Source: Deltaproteobacteria bacterium
GTDB taxonomy: Bacteria; Desulfobacterota; Desulfobulbia; Desulfobulbales; SURF-16
Assembly: GCA_029939635.1 (NCBI GenBank)
Contig: JAOZSN010000076.1
Coordinates: forward strand, 1-13,938
Length of the DNA stretch: 13,938 nt
Direction: 5' to 3'
The position numbers and the translations under genes were made by a program. Of this stretch, positions 1 through 7,457 are shown piece after piece; within the stretch, counting starts at the first letter, position 1; each line of letters begins with the position of its first letter. The notes beneath the pieces are model-generated. The model saw only the letters and a program-made list of their open reading frames with translations. It did no database searches and was not told the origin of the DNA.

Positions 1-1
1 A

Positions 2-409
2 GCCAAACAGACTGTGTATCAGAATATTGCCTTGGCCATGGAGGTACGCTACGAGAGCCCTAAGGTCATCAAACAGCGTGTTTTGGAGTTGCTGGCAAAT
101 CTGGGACTGTCTGACAAGGTGCACACCCCTGCCAATAAATTGTCACGGGGCGAACAGCAGCGTGTTTCCATTGCGCGGTCCTGTGCCAATAAACCGGCAC
201 TTATCCTGGCAGATGAACCAACCGGCAATCTTGATCCCACGTCCTCGGCTAAGGTGATGGATCTTTTTCATCGACTCAACGAAGGTGGTTCTACTATTCT
301 TATTGCCACCCATGATGAGGCTATTTTCAATGAGGGCAGTCATCGTATCGTCAATATTGAGCATGGGCGCTTGCAGGAAATTTTGAAGGTTAATTTTGAA
401 GGGTTTTAG
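2..409 (+). CDS. ftsE: Cell division ATP-binding protein FtsE (5' partial)
   Basis: This is the C-terminal 135 residues of an ABC-transporter ATPase; the window edge removes the N-terminus with Walker A. Visible are the ABC signature LSRGEQQRVSIAR, Walker B with its glutamate and D-loop (LILADEPTGNLDP), and the H-loop histidine in IATHDE. The signature has Arg where LSGGEQQ is usual. The reading frame is open from base 2, so the GTG at 14 is only an internal codon. FtsE is the cytoplasmic ATPase of FtsEX, which couples the divisome to septal peptidoglycan hydrolysis. Assignment to FtsE rather than another ABC ATPase (LolD type, for example) rests mainly on the ftsX and envC genes that follow on the same strand. 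The gap to ftsX is unusually long, because these two genes often overlap or nearly touch. Confidence 0.9.
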   Translation, partial: AKQTVYQNIALAMEVRYESPKVIKQRVLELLANLGLSDKVHTPANKLSRGEQQRVSIARSCANKPALILADEPTGNLDPTSSAKVMDLFHRLNEGGSTILIATHDEAIFNEGSHRIVNIEHGRLQEILKVNFEGF

Positions 410-477
410 CCTAACTTTCTCCCGTGTGGCTTGTTGCCCTAGTTTTAGAGTATCTGTTCCCATGAATTTATTTTTCT

Positions 478-559
478 GAGGAGTCAGGAGACAGAAGCCT
501 GGAGACAGAACAACAGATTTCCTTTCTGCTGAGTTCTGACTCCTCTATTCTGACTCCTT
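478..559. repeat. Intergenic repeat/imperfect hairpin between ftsE and ftsX
   Basis: The 163-base ftsE-ftsX gap holds a structured repeat. GAGGAGTCAG (478-487) is perfectly complementary to CTGACTCCTC (536-545). Each side is itself duplicated with a 14-base step: GGAGACAGAA at 487-496 and 501-510, and TTCTGACTCCT at 534-544 and 548-558. The inner sequences ACAGAA and TTTCTG can also pair. There is no U-tract after it, so it does not look like an ordinary terminator. It may affect mRNA processing, or it may be a dispersed extragenic repeat; CAGGAGACAG recurs on the minus strand in the fumarase intergenic gap (5182-5191). Confidence 0.7.
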
Positions 560-572
560 GTTTACAAAAAAT

Positions 573-1460
573 ATGCGCTATCTTTCATTTATATTGAGCC
601 AATTAGGGCGAAATTGCCGGCATGGGTGGTCTGCCCAGATTATGACACTGTTTACCGTGTCACTGTCGGTGCTGATTTTTTCTTTTTTTTATCTTGTCTA
701 CAGCAATATGCAGACTGCCTCGGAGCGTCTTGGTGATGAGTTGCGGCTCATTGTCTATTTAGATGATGAGGTGCCACAAGGGTTCCGGGCTGAATTTGAA
801 AGGAAAATTAAAGATTTTAACAAGGTAGATAAGATTGTCTTTGTCTCCCGCGAAGATGCCTTTGCCAGGCTGCGTAGCCAACTTGGCCCAGACAGTGACG
901 TTCTTGAAGGTCTTGATCCTTCCTTTCTGCCTTATTCGGTGGAGATTTATCCGCCCAAGGATTTGAAAAACCTTACCCGTATCAAGAAGTTCAGTGATTA
1001 TCTCCATACCCTGCCCGGGGCACAAAAGGTGCAGTATGGCCAGGAGTGGATCGAACGTTTCGGCTATTTTGTCAACCTCATTCAGGTCATCGTGGTGCTC
1101 AGTGGTACTCTGCTTATTTTGACTTCAGTTTTTATGGTTTCCTACACGATCAGGCTCACCTTGGAGTCGCGCCAGGATGAACTGGAGATTTTACGTTTTT
1201 TAGGTGCCACCGACAGTTATATTCGGGGACCAGTGCTGATCGAAGGATTTATGCTCGGTTTTTTTGGCGTATCCTTTGGCATGACAGCCCTCTTTTTCCT
1301 CTATCAGTGGATCAAAAATCATTTTTCCGGGCCGGTATTTATTAATCTTTTTGAGATTTCTTTTCTGCCGGGTCAGGATACCATGGCCATAATGGTCATA
1401 GCGCTGCTGCTCTGTTCCGGCGGTAGTCTCATTTCTATACGGAGATACTTGAAGGTATGA
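573..1460 (+). CDS. ftsX: Cell division protein FtsX (ABC transporter permease)
   Basis: FtsX is the inner-membrane partner of FtsE; the complex passes an ATP-driven shape change to periplasmic hydrolase activators such as EnvC. The 295-residue protein has the expected layout: a short cytoplasmic N-terminus, TM1 (about residues 20-41, FTVSLSVLIFSFFYLVY), a periplasmic domain of roughly 115 residues, then three TM segments (about 170-195, 220-245 and 270-290). It also has the FtsX-like TIRLTLESRQDELEILRFLGA loop after TM2. I prefer ATG at 573. The in-frame TTG at 558 lies inside the repeat copy 548-558, and an in-frame stop at 537 blocks any earlier start. Neither start has a clear Shine-Dalgarno sequence, so translation may depend on the structured leader. 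Its stop overlaps the envC start (ATGA, 1457-1460), which implies translational coupling. Confidence 0.92.
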   Translation: MRYLSFILSQLGRNCRHGWSAQIMTLFTVSLSVLIFSFFYLVYSNMQTASERLGDELRLIVYLDDEVPQGFRAEFERKIKDFNKVDKIVFVSREDAFARLRSQLGPDSDVLEGLDPSFLPYSVEIYPPKDLKNLTRIKKFSDYLHTLPGAQKVQYGQEWIERFGYFVNLIQVIVVLSGTLLILTSVFMVSYTIRLTLESRQDELEILRFLGATDSYIRGPVLIEGFMLGFFGVSFGMTALFFLYQWIKNHFSGPVFINLFEISFLPGQDTMAIMVIALLLCSGGSLISIRRYLKV

Positions 1461-2815
1461 GCCGAGCCTTTTTTTATCTAGCTTGCCGCTGTTGTCTGAT
1501 CGGTGTCTTGCTTATCGCTTGTTGTCTCGTGTATTCCCAGGCTCGGGCTGACTATATTGATGATGAGGAGCTTGAAGGGGCCGTGCGCCAGGCCGAAGAG
1601 GAGCTTTTTGCCCATAAGAAGCGTATTAGTCTGGTGCAGCGTGGCCTGGAACGGCAGATTGAGGCCATTGACTCCGCGCGTAGCAAGGAGGCTGCTATCC
1701 TTGATGAGTTGGCCAGTTTTGATGAACAAATCATGGAAGAGAGCCGCCTTTTGGTGGAATATTTTCAACAGGCCCAAAAGCAAAAGGAGTTAACGCGGGA
1801 AAAAGAGAAAGCCTATAATCGGTTGGAGATTGAAAAAGACATGCTGCGGGTTATGACCCAGCGTCGTTTGGCAGCGTATTATCGTATGGGTGATATAGGT
1901 GTTTTAAATATTACCTTTTCAGCAGCATCTCTGCCTGATCTAGTAAATTTTCATGAGTATTATAGACATCTTCTGCGCCATGATCGAGTTTTGATTGATC
2001 GTTTCCGTACCACGTTGGTCGCAGTGGAAGAGGCCCATGTCTCCCATGAACAACAGCGTTTAAAGCTGGAAGATGCCATGGATCAGGCCCGTAGTCAGCG
2101 TGATACCCTGGCTGCTGCTAAGGATGACCGGCGGGCATTGTTAGCTCGAGTTAAGGTTGAAAAGGGGCTTCATCAGCAGGCCTCACTGCAATTGGTCGAG
2201 GCCGTTGATGCCTTGATGGCTAATTTGCAAGATCTTGAAAAACAGGCTGATATTGCCCGGCAGAAAAAGGAGGAGTGGATGGTCGCCTCCTATCCGCTCT
2301 TACCGCATAAAAAGAGAAAACCTGCCTGGTTGCGAGGTTTTGGTGGCCAACAGGGCACACTCATTCCTCCGGTGAAAGGTGAAGTCATTGTGCTGTTTCA
2401 GGCTAGCGGGGTAGAACCTGGTGCAGTCCCAGGTGGGACAGGTATTGATTTTAAGGTTGGGCAGGGGACAGAGGTTCGGGCAATTTTTCGTGGTAAGGTG
2501 ATCTATGCCGGTTTTGTCAAGGGCTATGGCCAGGTGGTGATTATCAGCCATAGCGACGGCTATTACACTTTAACATCTGGGGTGAGCAGTTTCCTGGTGG
2601 ATAAAGGTGATGTTGTGCAGGCTGGCGATGTCTTGGCCCTGACCAGTGATCATGTAGGGGTCTTAGCTGAGCCAGTTCACTTTGAGATTCGTCGCAAGGC
2701 TGAAGTTCTTGATCCCCTGCAATGGCTTGATGCTGAATTGGTTGTTTTGGCTGAGAATGCTAAGGCAACTCTGCCTGGAGAAGCTGCAGAGGTAGATGTC
2801 ATCCTGCAAAAATAA
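1457..2815 (+). CDS. envC: Murein hydrolase activator EnvC (coiled coil plus degenerate LytM)
   Basis: This periplasmic protein of 452 residues has an N-terminal export signal (about 1-31, ending ARA|D), a long charged coiled coil (about 35-275) and a C-terminal LytM/M23-fold domain (about 303-425). EnvC-type proteins do not cut peptidoglycan; FtsEX recruits them and they activate amidases. The sequence agrees. In the HxGxD zinc motif Asp331 is kept but the His position is Gly327. The central YxH is YTL (370-372). The terminal HxH is reduced to P-V-H (406-408). The metal site therefore cannot form. The four-base overlap with ftsX and the ftsE-ftsX-envC order support the assignment strongly. 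A lipobox-like L-I-A-C (19-22) inside the hydrophobic stretch leaves open lipidation instead of signal peptidase I cleavage. Confidence 0.9.
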   Translation: MSRAFFYLACRCCLIGVLLIACCLVYSQARADYIDDEELEGAVRQAEEELFAHKKRISLVQRGLERQIEAIDSARSKEAAILDELASFDEQIMEESRLLVEYFQQAQKQKELTREKEKAYNRLEIEKDMLRVMTQRRLAAYYRMGDIGVLNITFSAASLPDLVNFHEYYRHLLRHDRVLIDRFRTTLVAVEEAHVSHEQQRLKLEDAMDQARSQRDTLAAAKDDRRALLARVKVEKGLHQQASLQLVEAVDALMANLQDLEKQADIARQKKEEWMVASYPLLPHKKRKPAWLRGFGGQQGTLIPPVKGEVIVLFQASGVEPGAVPGGTGIDFKVGQGTEVRAIFRGKVIYAGFVKGYGQVVIISHSDGYYTLTSGVSSFLVDKGDVVQAGDVLALTSDHVGVLAEPVHFEIRRKAEVLDPLQWLDAELVVLAENAKATLPGEAAEVDVILQK

Positions 2816-2952
2816 AAAATTAGTCGGCTTCCTCATGCCAACATGGTAGTTACATGAGAGGCATCGGGAAATAGGAGCTACTCTTTGTTTGTTTTTGTGC
2901 TCCTGTGGGCTGGATAGGTGCTATGTGGCATCATTTAAAATTAGAACGTGAA

Positions 2953-2981
2953 TTGAAAGTGGCTTTTTCGAAGCCAATAAA
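2953..2981 (+). promoter_or_regulatory. Possible sigma-70 promoter for ctp
   Basis: TTGAAA (2953-2958) and AATAAA (2976-2981) are separated by 17 bases, about 47 bases before the ctp ATG. The -35 matches 5 of 6 consensus bases and the -10 matches 4 of 6. The spacer contains a small inverted repeat, TGGCTT (2960-2965) and AAGCCA (2971-2976). The remainder of the 212-base envC-ctp gap shows only weak dyads. Confidence 0.35.
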
Positions 2982-3027
2982 ATTTGTCCATAACAAAAGA
3001 AATGTTGTGTGACCCTCAGAGCGTCCC

Positions 3028-4464
3028 ATGAAATCTACAAAAGATAGAATTTTTACCAAACGTGTGCTTTTTGTCTTACTGGTGCTCTTGCCTGTGTTGT
3101 CCTTATCCCTTTTGGATCGAGACTCTAAGGTGGTAGCCAAGACCCAGGATACCTATCAGAGCCTGGAGACCTTTACTGCTATTTTGTACATGATTCAGCA
3201 GAATTATGTTGAAGAGGTAGAATCCAAAAAACTTTTGGATGGCGCCATTAAAGGGATGCTTAATTCCCTTGATCCCCACTCTTCCTATATGACACCTGAA
3301 GGATTCAAAGAGTTGCAAATTGAGACCAAGGGCAGTTTTTCTGGTATTGGTATTGAGATCAGCATGAAGGATTCCGTTCTCACCGTGGTTAGCCCCATTG
3401 ATGGTACACCCGCCTTCAAAAAAGGTTTAAAGGCCAATGATAAGATCATTAAGATCGAGGATGAGTTCACCAAGGATATGACCTTGATGGAGGCGGTGAA
3501 GCTGTTGCGTGGCATCAAGGGTACTGATGTTACCATCTCTATCCACCGTGAGGGCTGGACCAAGTTGAAGAAGATCACCATCACCCGTGATAATATCCCC
3601 CTGATCTCTGTTAAAGAGAAAATGCTGGAACCTGGCTATGGCTATATCCGTATCCGCTCCTTCCAGGCCAAGACTATTAAAGATTTCAAAAAATCCATGG
3701 CTGCCCTTACCAAGGATGGCAAACTAAAAGGTTTGATTCTTGATATGCGTAATAACCCAGGAGGGTTACTTGATCAGGCCGTGAAGATTTCTGATGTCTT
3801 TCTTGATGAAGGACTCATTGTTTATACCGAGTCTCGTCGCAAGGGCAATAACTTAAAATTTTCGGCCCATAAGGGTGGACCTAAATATACCTTCCCCATT
3901 GTGGTTCTCATTAATGAAGGCTCAGCCTCAGCCTCAGAGATCGTTGCCGGTGCCTTACAGGATCATAAGCGTGCTCTTATTCTCGGAGCCCAGAGTTTTG
4001 GCAAGGGGTCGGTACAGACTATTCATCCCATGCCAAATGGGGCTGGGTTGCGTTTGACCACGGCTCGTTATTACACCCCTAATGGTCGTTCTATTCAGGC
4101 CACTGGTATCACTCCAGATATTATCGTGCCCACAGAGTTAATTCGTCGGGATGATAAAAAGAAGGATGATGACGATGACGAGGATGAAGACAAACCGAAA
4201 TTCTTACGCGAAGCCGACCTGAAGCACCATTTTGAGAATGAAAATGGTGAAGAGGAGAAGAAGGATATAAAGAAAGACAAGAAGAAGACCAAAAATGATG
4301 ACAAGACGGTAGATTCTAAGGATACGGAAAAGAAAACTGACAAAGAGCTTAAAGAAGCAGAAGAAGACGAGTTGCTCAAAAAGATGCTCAAGCAGGATAA
4401 TCAGCTCAAAGAGGGCCTGATAATTTTGAAGAGTGCCGTGATTTTCCAGGCCATGAAAAAATAG
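3028..4464 (+). CDS. ctpA: C-terminal processing peptidase, S41 family (CtpA/Prc-like)
   Basis: CtpA enzymes are periplasmic serine proteases that trim or degrade proteins from the C-terminus; in proteobacteria they often control peptidoglycan hydrolases. The 478-residue protein has an N-terminal signal or anchor (about 11-29), a PDZ domain (about 100-180, from FSGIGIEI through GLKANDKIIKIE) and an S41 core (about 200-370). The catalytic set is visible at family spacing: Ser301 in GSASASE, and Lys326 and Gln330 in GKGSVQ. Residues about 372-445 form a low-complexity tail very rich in Asp, Glu and Lys, ending in a short hydrophobic stretch. ATG 3028 is the first start after an in-frame TGA at 3010; its ribosome binding site is weak. 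The gene lies downstream of envC on the same strand, across a 212-base gap that may hold its own promoter. Confidence 0.93.
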   Translation: MKSTKDRIFTKRVLFVLLVLLPVLSLSLLDRDSKVVAKTQDTYQSLETFTAILYMIQQNYVEEVESKKLLDGAIKGMLNSLDPHSSYMTPEGFKELQIETKGSFSGIGIEISMKDSVLTVVSPIDGTPAFKKGLKANDKIIKIEDEFTKDMTLMEAVKLLRGIKGTDVTISIHREGWTKLKKITITRDNIPLISVKEKMLEPGYGYIRIRSFQAKTIKDFKKSMAALTKDGKLKGLILDMRNNPGGLLDQAVKISDVFLDEGLIVYTESRRKGNNLKFSAHKGGPKYTFPIVVLINEGSASASEIVAGALQDHKRALILGAQSFGKGSVQTIHPMPNGAGLRLTTARYYTPNGRSIQATGITPDIIVPTELIRRDDKKKDDDDDEDEDKPKFLREADLKHHFENENGEEEKKDIKKDKKKTKNDDKTVDSKDTEKKTDKELKEAEEDELLKKMLKQDNQLKEGLIILKSAVIFQAMKK

Positions 4465-4484
4465 TTTTGAGGTACAATAGCCAG

Positions 4485-4530
4485 AACGACAAAGGCCCCA
4501 GCGGAATATTCCGCTGGGGCCTTTGTCGTT
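4485..4530. terminator. Perfect 46-bp palindrome, bidirectional terminator
   Basis: Bases 4485-4507 are exactly the reverse complement of 4508-4530, giving a GC-rich stem of up to 23 pairs around GGAATATTCC. It lies 21 bases after the ctp stop and about 50 bases beyond the end of the convergent fumarase beta gene, as expected for a terminator that serves both. The outer stem carries AAAGG/CCTTT, so a partial stem would be followed by CTTTGTCGTT. There is no classical U-tract outside the palindrome. Confidence 0.85.
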
Positions 4531-4579
4531 GGCTTACCAGTGTTTTGGTAGGGGCCGAGTGTTTTTTGGGTGGGATTAT

Positions 4580-5158
4580 TTATTTCTCGTTTTTAACCTG
4601 TTCATAGAAGTCAACGCCGTGACTGTCATTGATAACCACAGCTGGGAATCCTTTTACCTTGAAGCGGTAAAGGGCCTCAGGACCAGCTTCAGGGAAGGCG
4701 ATGAGTTCTGCTTCGCTGATACATTGGGAGAGCAGTGCTCCTGCACCACCAAAGGCAGCAAGGTATATGGCCTTATGGTTGACCATGGCATCTCGTACTG
4801 GTTGGGAGCGTGAACCTTTACCCATGGTCGCTTTGAGGCCAAGTTCTATAAGTCTGGGGGTGTACTTATCCATGCGATAGCTGGTGGTGGGGCCGGCAGC
4901 ACCGATCACCTGGCCGGGCTGGGCCGGGCTGGGGCCAACATAATAGAGAAGTTGACCCTTGAGGTCAATGGGTAGCTCCTCGCCTTTGTCTAGCATTTCC
5001 TCTAAGAGACGATGGGTCTGATCACGGCCAGTATATAGGGTGCCATTGAGGCTGACTAAATCTCCAGCAGTAAGGGACTCAATAACACCATCGTCAAAGG
5101 GCAAGGTGACTTCTTGCAAGTGGTCGAAAAAATCAGGTTTATAGCGAAGTAGGGACAT
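4580..5158 (-). CDS. Fumarate hydratase class I, beta subunit (C-terminal type)
   Basis: At 192 residues this matches the beta subunit of two-subunit class I (iron-sulfur) fumarases and L-tartrate dehydratases. Family blocks visible are SLNGTLYTGRDQTHR (about 36-50), GAAGPTTSYRMDKYTPRL (about 86-103) and MGKGSRSQPVRDAM (about 112-125). With the alpha subunit it forms the enzyme that interconverts fumarate and malate in the cytoplasm. It lies 46 bases after the alpha gene on the same strand and is the last gene before the palindromic terminator. Fumarase is preferred over tartrate dehydratase because fumarase is the common activity in anaerobes of this kind, but sequence alone does not settle the substrate. 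ATG 5158 is the natural start; the spacer has no strong Shine-Dalgarno sequence. Confidence 0.88.
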   Translation of the reverse strand: MSLLRYKPDFFDHLQEVTLPFDDGVIESLTAGDLVSLNGTLYTGRDQTHRLLEEMLDKGEELPIDLKGQLLYYVGPSPAQPGQVIGAAGPTTSYRMDKYTPRLIELGLKATMGKGSRSQPVRDAMVNHKAIYLAAFGGAGALLSQCISEAELIAFPEAGPEALYRFKVKGFPAVVINDSHGVDFYEQVKNEK

Positions 5159-5204
5159 GTTTTATTAGGTGTCAGGCGTTACTGTCTCCTGAATTCTCTG
5201 GTGG

Positions 5205-6041
5205 TTAAATTATTGTTTGTTTATATCTGTGCGAATGGCATTGGATATTAACTGCCACAGGCAGGCTGGCTATGTGGGAGGGGAAGCTTTTTATGTGGAC
5301 AGCCAGGGCGGTGTGGTTGCCCCCTAAGCCTTGGACGCCTACGCCTTGCTCATTGACCTTGGTGAGAATATCCTCTTCCAGGGCCGCGACATCAGCCCGT
5401 TTACTGGCCTGTCCGAAAGGGCGTTGCAGGCTCTTTTTAGCAAGAAAAGCTGCCTTTTCAAAGGTGCCGCCCATGCCGACCCCAACCAGCAGAGGTGGGC
5501 AGGGGTTGGGGCCAGCCTCTACCACAGTCTTGACGACAAAATCCACCACACCTTGCAGGCCAGCGGATGGTGGTAGCATGGTGAGGCCACTCATGTTTTC
5601 ACTGCCGCAGCCCTTGGGAAGCATGAAAATTTTTAGCTGGTCGCCTGGCACTATCTCGTAATGGATAACTGCTGGCGTGTTGGTGCCGCTATTAACCCGA
5701 GTGAGGGGATCACACACTGATTTTCGCAGAAAACCTGTCTCATAGCCCTGGGCAATGCCATCTTGGATGGCCTGCTCCAGGTTGCCAGCCACATGTATCT
5801 CCTGGCCTATTTCAATGAAAACAACCGCAACGCCAGTATCCTGGCAGAGGGGAATTTTTTCACGGCTGGCAATATCAGCATTGGCAATGAATAGCTCTAG
5901 AACATGCCGGGCCAGAAGCGAGACCTCCTCGTCACGGGCCTTGAGCAAGGCCTCGAGGATGTCTGGTTCAAGATCTGTGCCTGCTTCCATGGCAAGATTT
6001 TTAACAGTAGTGGTGATAAATTCTGATTTTATGGTACGCAT
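5205..6041 (-). CDS. Fumarate hydratase class I, alpha subunit (Fe-S, N-terminal type)
   Basis: This 278-residue subunit carries the [4Fe-4S] cluster of class I fumarase. Three cysteines sit where the cluster ligands of the E. coli FumA family fall, allowing for length differences: Cys66 in PLCQDTG, Cys181 in NPCPP and Cys268 near the C-terminus in NIQCHSHR. The conserved LPKGCGSENMSG block (about 141-152) has a Cys (145) where Gly or Ala is more usual in my memory. Such enzymes are oxygen-sensitive, which fits an anaerobe. The gene starts 43 bases after the PilZ gene ends, and the beta subunit follows 46 bases later. The ATG at 6041 gives the usual family length. L-tartrate dehydratase alpha is the alternative identity. 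Confidence 0.88.
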   Translation of the reverse strand: MRTIKSEFITTTVKNLAMEAGTDLEPDILEALLKARDEEVSLLARHVLELFIANADIASREKIPLCQDTGVAVVFIEIGQEIHVAGNLEQAIQDGIAQGYETGFLRKSVCDPLTRVNSGTNTPAVIHYEIVPGDQLKIFMLPKGCGSENMSGLTMLPPSAGLQGVVDFVVKTVVEAGPNPCPPLLVGVGMGGTFEKAAFLAKKSLQRPFGQASKRADVAALEEDILTKVNEQGVGVQGLGGNHTALAVHIKSFPSHIASLPVAVNIQCHSHRYKQTII

Positions 6042-6084
6042 AGAATGTCTGCAGGCAGAATATAAAAGAATCCTGAAGAATGTT

Positions 6085-6687
6085 TTAGCGGTTTGAATTT
6101 TTCTTGCGATTTCGCAACGCTAGACTTTGTTGTTTGAAGTTGTGCTGAATAAGGGCTTCACGATCATCATCCATGATAAGGGTAAATTGGGCACTTATTC
6201 TGTAAAATTGTTGGTCTTTAACTTTGTCCATTTTCTCACATTTGCGAATCATAGCAAAGCCATAGACAAAGGTATAGGAGGGGAGGAAGGCCAGTTGTAT
6301 CTCAACTATGGTATCTTTCTCCAGGGGTGTTTTGCTGATAAAGGCGAGACCCGTGGCACTAAGATTAATATCACGCAGTTTAAGATAATCCAAGGGCGTT
6401 TTACCGCCACTACTCTTTTTCAGCAAGACATTAATTTTCATATCCAGGTGCTGGAGGAACTCAGCCATATCTGCATCCCGTTCCCTGATATTGCTCAAGG
6501 CTTTTTGGGCGCCAATAAAGACCTGGAGATCAAGTAAGTGATCCTGGGTGTAGAGGGAAATTCCTGCCTCAAAATCTGTCTTTACTTCGCTAAAAACCTC
6601 CGGGGAAATCACCTTATAGGCAAAGAGGCTTCTGCCCGTGATGCGGACTGATTCTCGGCGATCTTTTTCTTGATTGGCATAGGACAT
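6085..6687 (-). CDS. PilZ-domain protein with long central insertion
   Basis: This is a 200-residue cytoplasmic protein with no signal or membrane segment. It contains the two signature elements of c-di-GMP-binding PilZ domains: RxxxR (RESVR, 11-15) and NxSxxG (NLSATG, 108-113). They are about 90 residues apart, much further than in a simple PilZ domain. The stretch between looks largely helical and charged (about 30-95) and may be a coiled or oligomerising insertion. The C-terminal part (115-180) has the expected beta-barrel pattern and ends in a basic tail. It follows pomB by 32 bases and precedes the fumarase genes, so a role in c-di-GMP control of the motor is plausible by position, not proven. 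The fold call is moderate and the specific function unknown. Confidence 0.7.
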   Translation of the reverse strand: MSYANQEKDRRESVRITGRSLFAYKVISPEVFSEVKTDFEAGISLYTQDHLLDLQVFIGAQKALSNIRERDADMAEFLQHLDMKINVLLKKSSGGKTPLDYLKLRDINLSATGLAFISKTPLEKDTIVEIQLAFLPSYTFVYGFAMIRKCEKMDKVKDQQFYRISAQFTLIMDDDREALIQHNFKQQSLALRNRKKNSNR

Positions 6688-6719
6688 GATTTGCTCACTT
6701 TGGGAGGGTATCCCTGTAT

Positions 6720-7448
6720 CTACTCTGCTAAATTTCCAACGAGTTGTGGGCCACCAGGGCGGATTTTGAATTCTACCCGTCTATTCTTTGCGCGGCCTTC
6801 AGGGGTTGCATTAGTGGCAATAGGCTGGCCATAGGCATAGCCTATTGCAGCTAAACGTTGGGGGGGTAAGTCTAAGGTGCGCCGCCAATAGTCAACCACC
6901 GCCACAGCTCTGGCCGCTGACAGTCCCCAATTTGTTTTAAATGAGCTCCGTCCTTTCTGCAGGGGGGCATTATCTGTGTGGCCACTCACCTCAATGATGA
7001 GATCCGCTTTTTGGGCCATCATGCCTATTTTGTTGAGCAGGGGATGGAATTCTTTTTTTATCTTGGCGCGACCTGCATCAAAACCTAGGGTGCCTTTGAC
7101 CCGGAGGATAAGCCCTTGGGGTGAATAATCCACCTGCACTGTCCCGTCTGCACTCTCCTGGCCAAATTCTTTGGCCATTTTGATTTGCACCTGCAGCGGA
7201 ATGGTCTCAAAACTGCTGGAGATCATCTCGTTACCTTGCTGCATGCCCTCCACCGGATCTTGCTGCTGGACACCAAAGGCATCCTTCATGGAACCTGCCA
7301 CCTGCTTGTACTTGCGGGCATCCATGGTGGCAAAGGAGAGCAGCAGGACGAAGAAGCACATGAGCAGACTCATCAGGTCGGCAAAGGTACACATCCACAC
7401 GGGTGCACCGGGTGGACATTCCTCCTGTTTGCATTCTTCGTCAGCCAT
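6720..7448 (-). CDS. pomB: Flagellar stator protein PomB/MotB (OmpA-like)
   Basis: This is the 242-residue B subunit of the flagellar stator. A short N-terminus (with CPPGAPVWM) leads into one TM segment (about 22-40, TFADLMSLLMCFFVLLLSFA). That segment carries the ion-binding Asp24, the same number as in Vibrio PomB. A plug/linker follows, then an OmpA/MotB peptidoglycan-binding domain (about 115-232) with SGHTDN (155-160), SAARA (177-181) and NRRVEF (222-227). It anchors the stator to the cell wall and forms the ion channel with PomA. The N-terminal block resembles sodium-type PomB much more than E. coli MotB. The periplasmic linker is short compared with the Vibrio protein (about 315 residues). 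The pomA stop lies 9 bases upstream, which indicates an operon. Confidence 0.92.
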   Translation of the reverse strand: MADEECKQEECPPGAPVWMCTFADLMSLLMCFFVLLLSFATMDARKYKQVAGSMKDAFGVQQQDPVEGMQQGNEMISSSFETIPLQVQIKMAKEFGQESADGTVQVDYSPQGLILRVKGTLGFDAGRAKIKKEFHPLLNKIGMMAQKADLIIEVSGHTDNAPLQKGRSSFKTNWGLSAARAVAVVDYWRRTLDLPPQRLAAIGYAYGQPIATNATPEGRAKNRRVEFKIRPGGPQLVGNLAE

Positions 7449-7457
7449 GGCCTTTTT

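Noticed and set aside
558..572. TTG at 558 as the ftsX start
   Set aside because: It lies in a repeat copy with no ribosome site; ATG 573 gives the normal FtsX N-terminus.
2832..2904. Weak dyads after envC (CTCATG/CATGAG and AGGAGC/GCTCCT) as a terminator
   Set aside because: Stems of only six pairs with long loops and no following U-tract.
4905..4940. GGGCCGGGCTG direct repeat
   Set aside because: It lies inside the fumarase beta gene and simply encodes a Pro-Ala-Gln-Pro-Gly stretch; no separate function is suggested.
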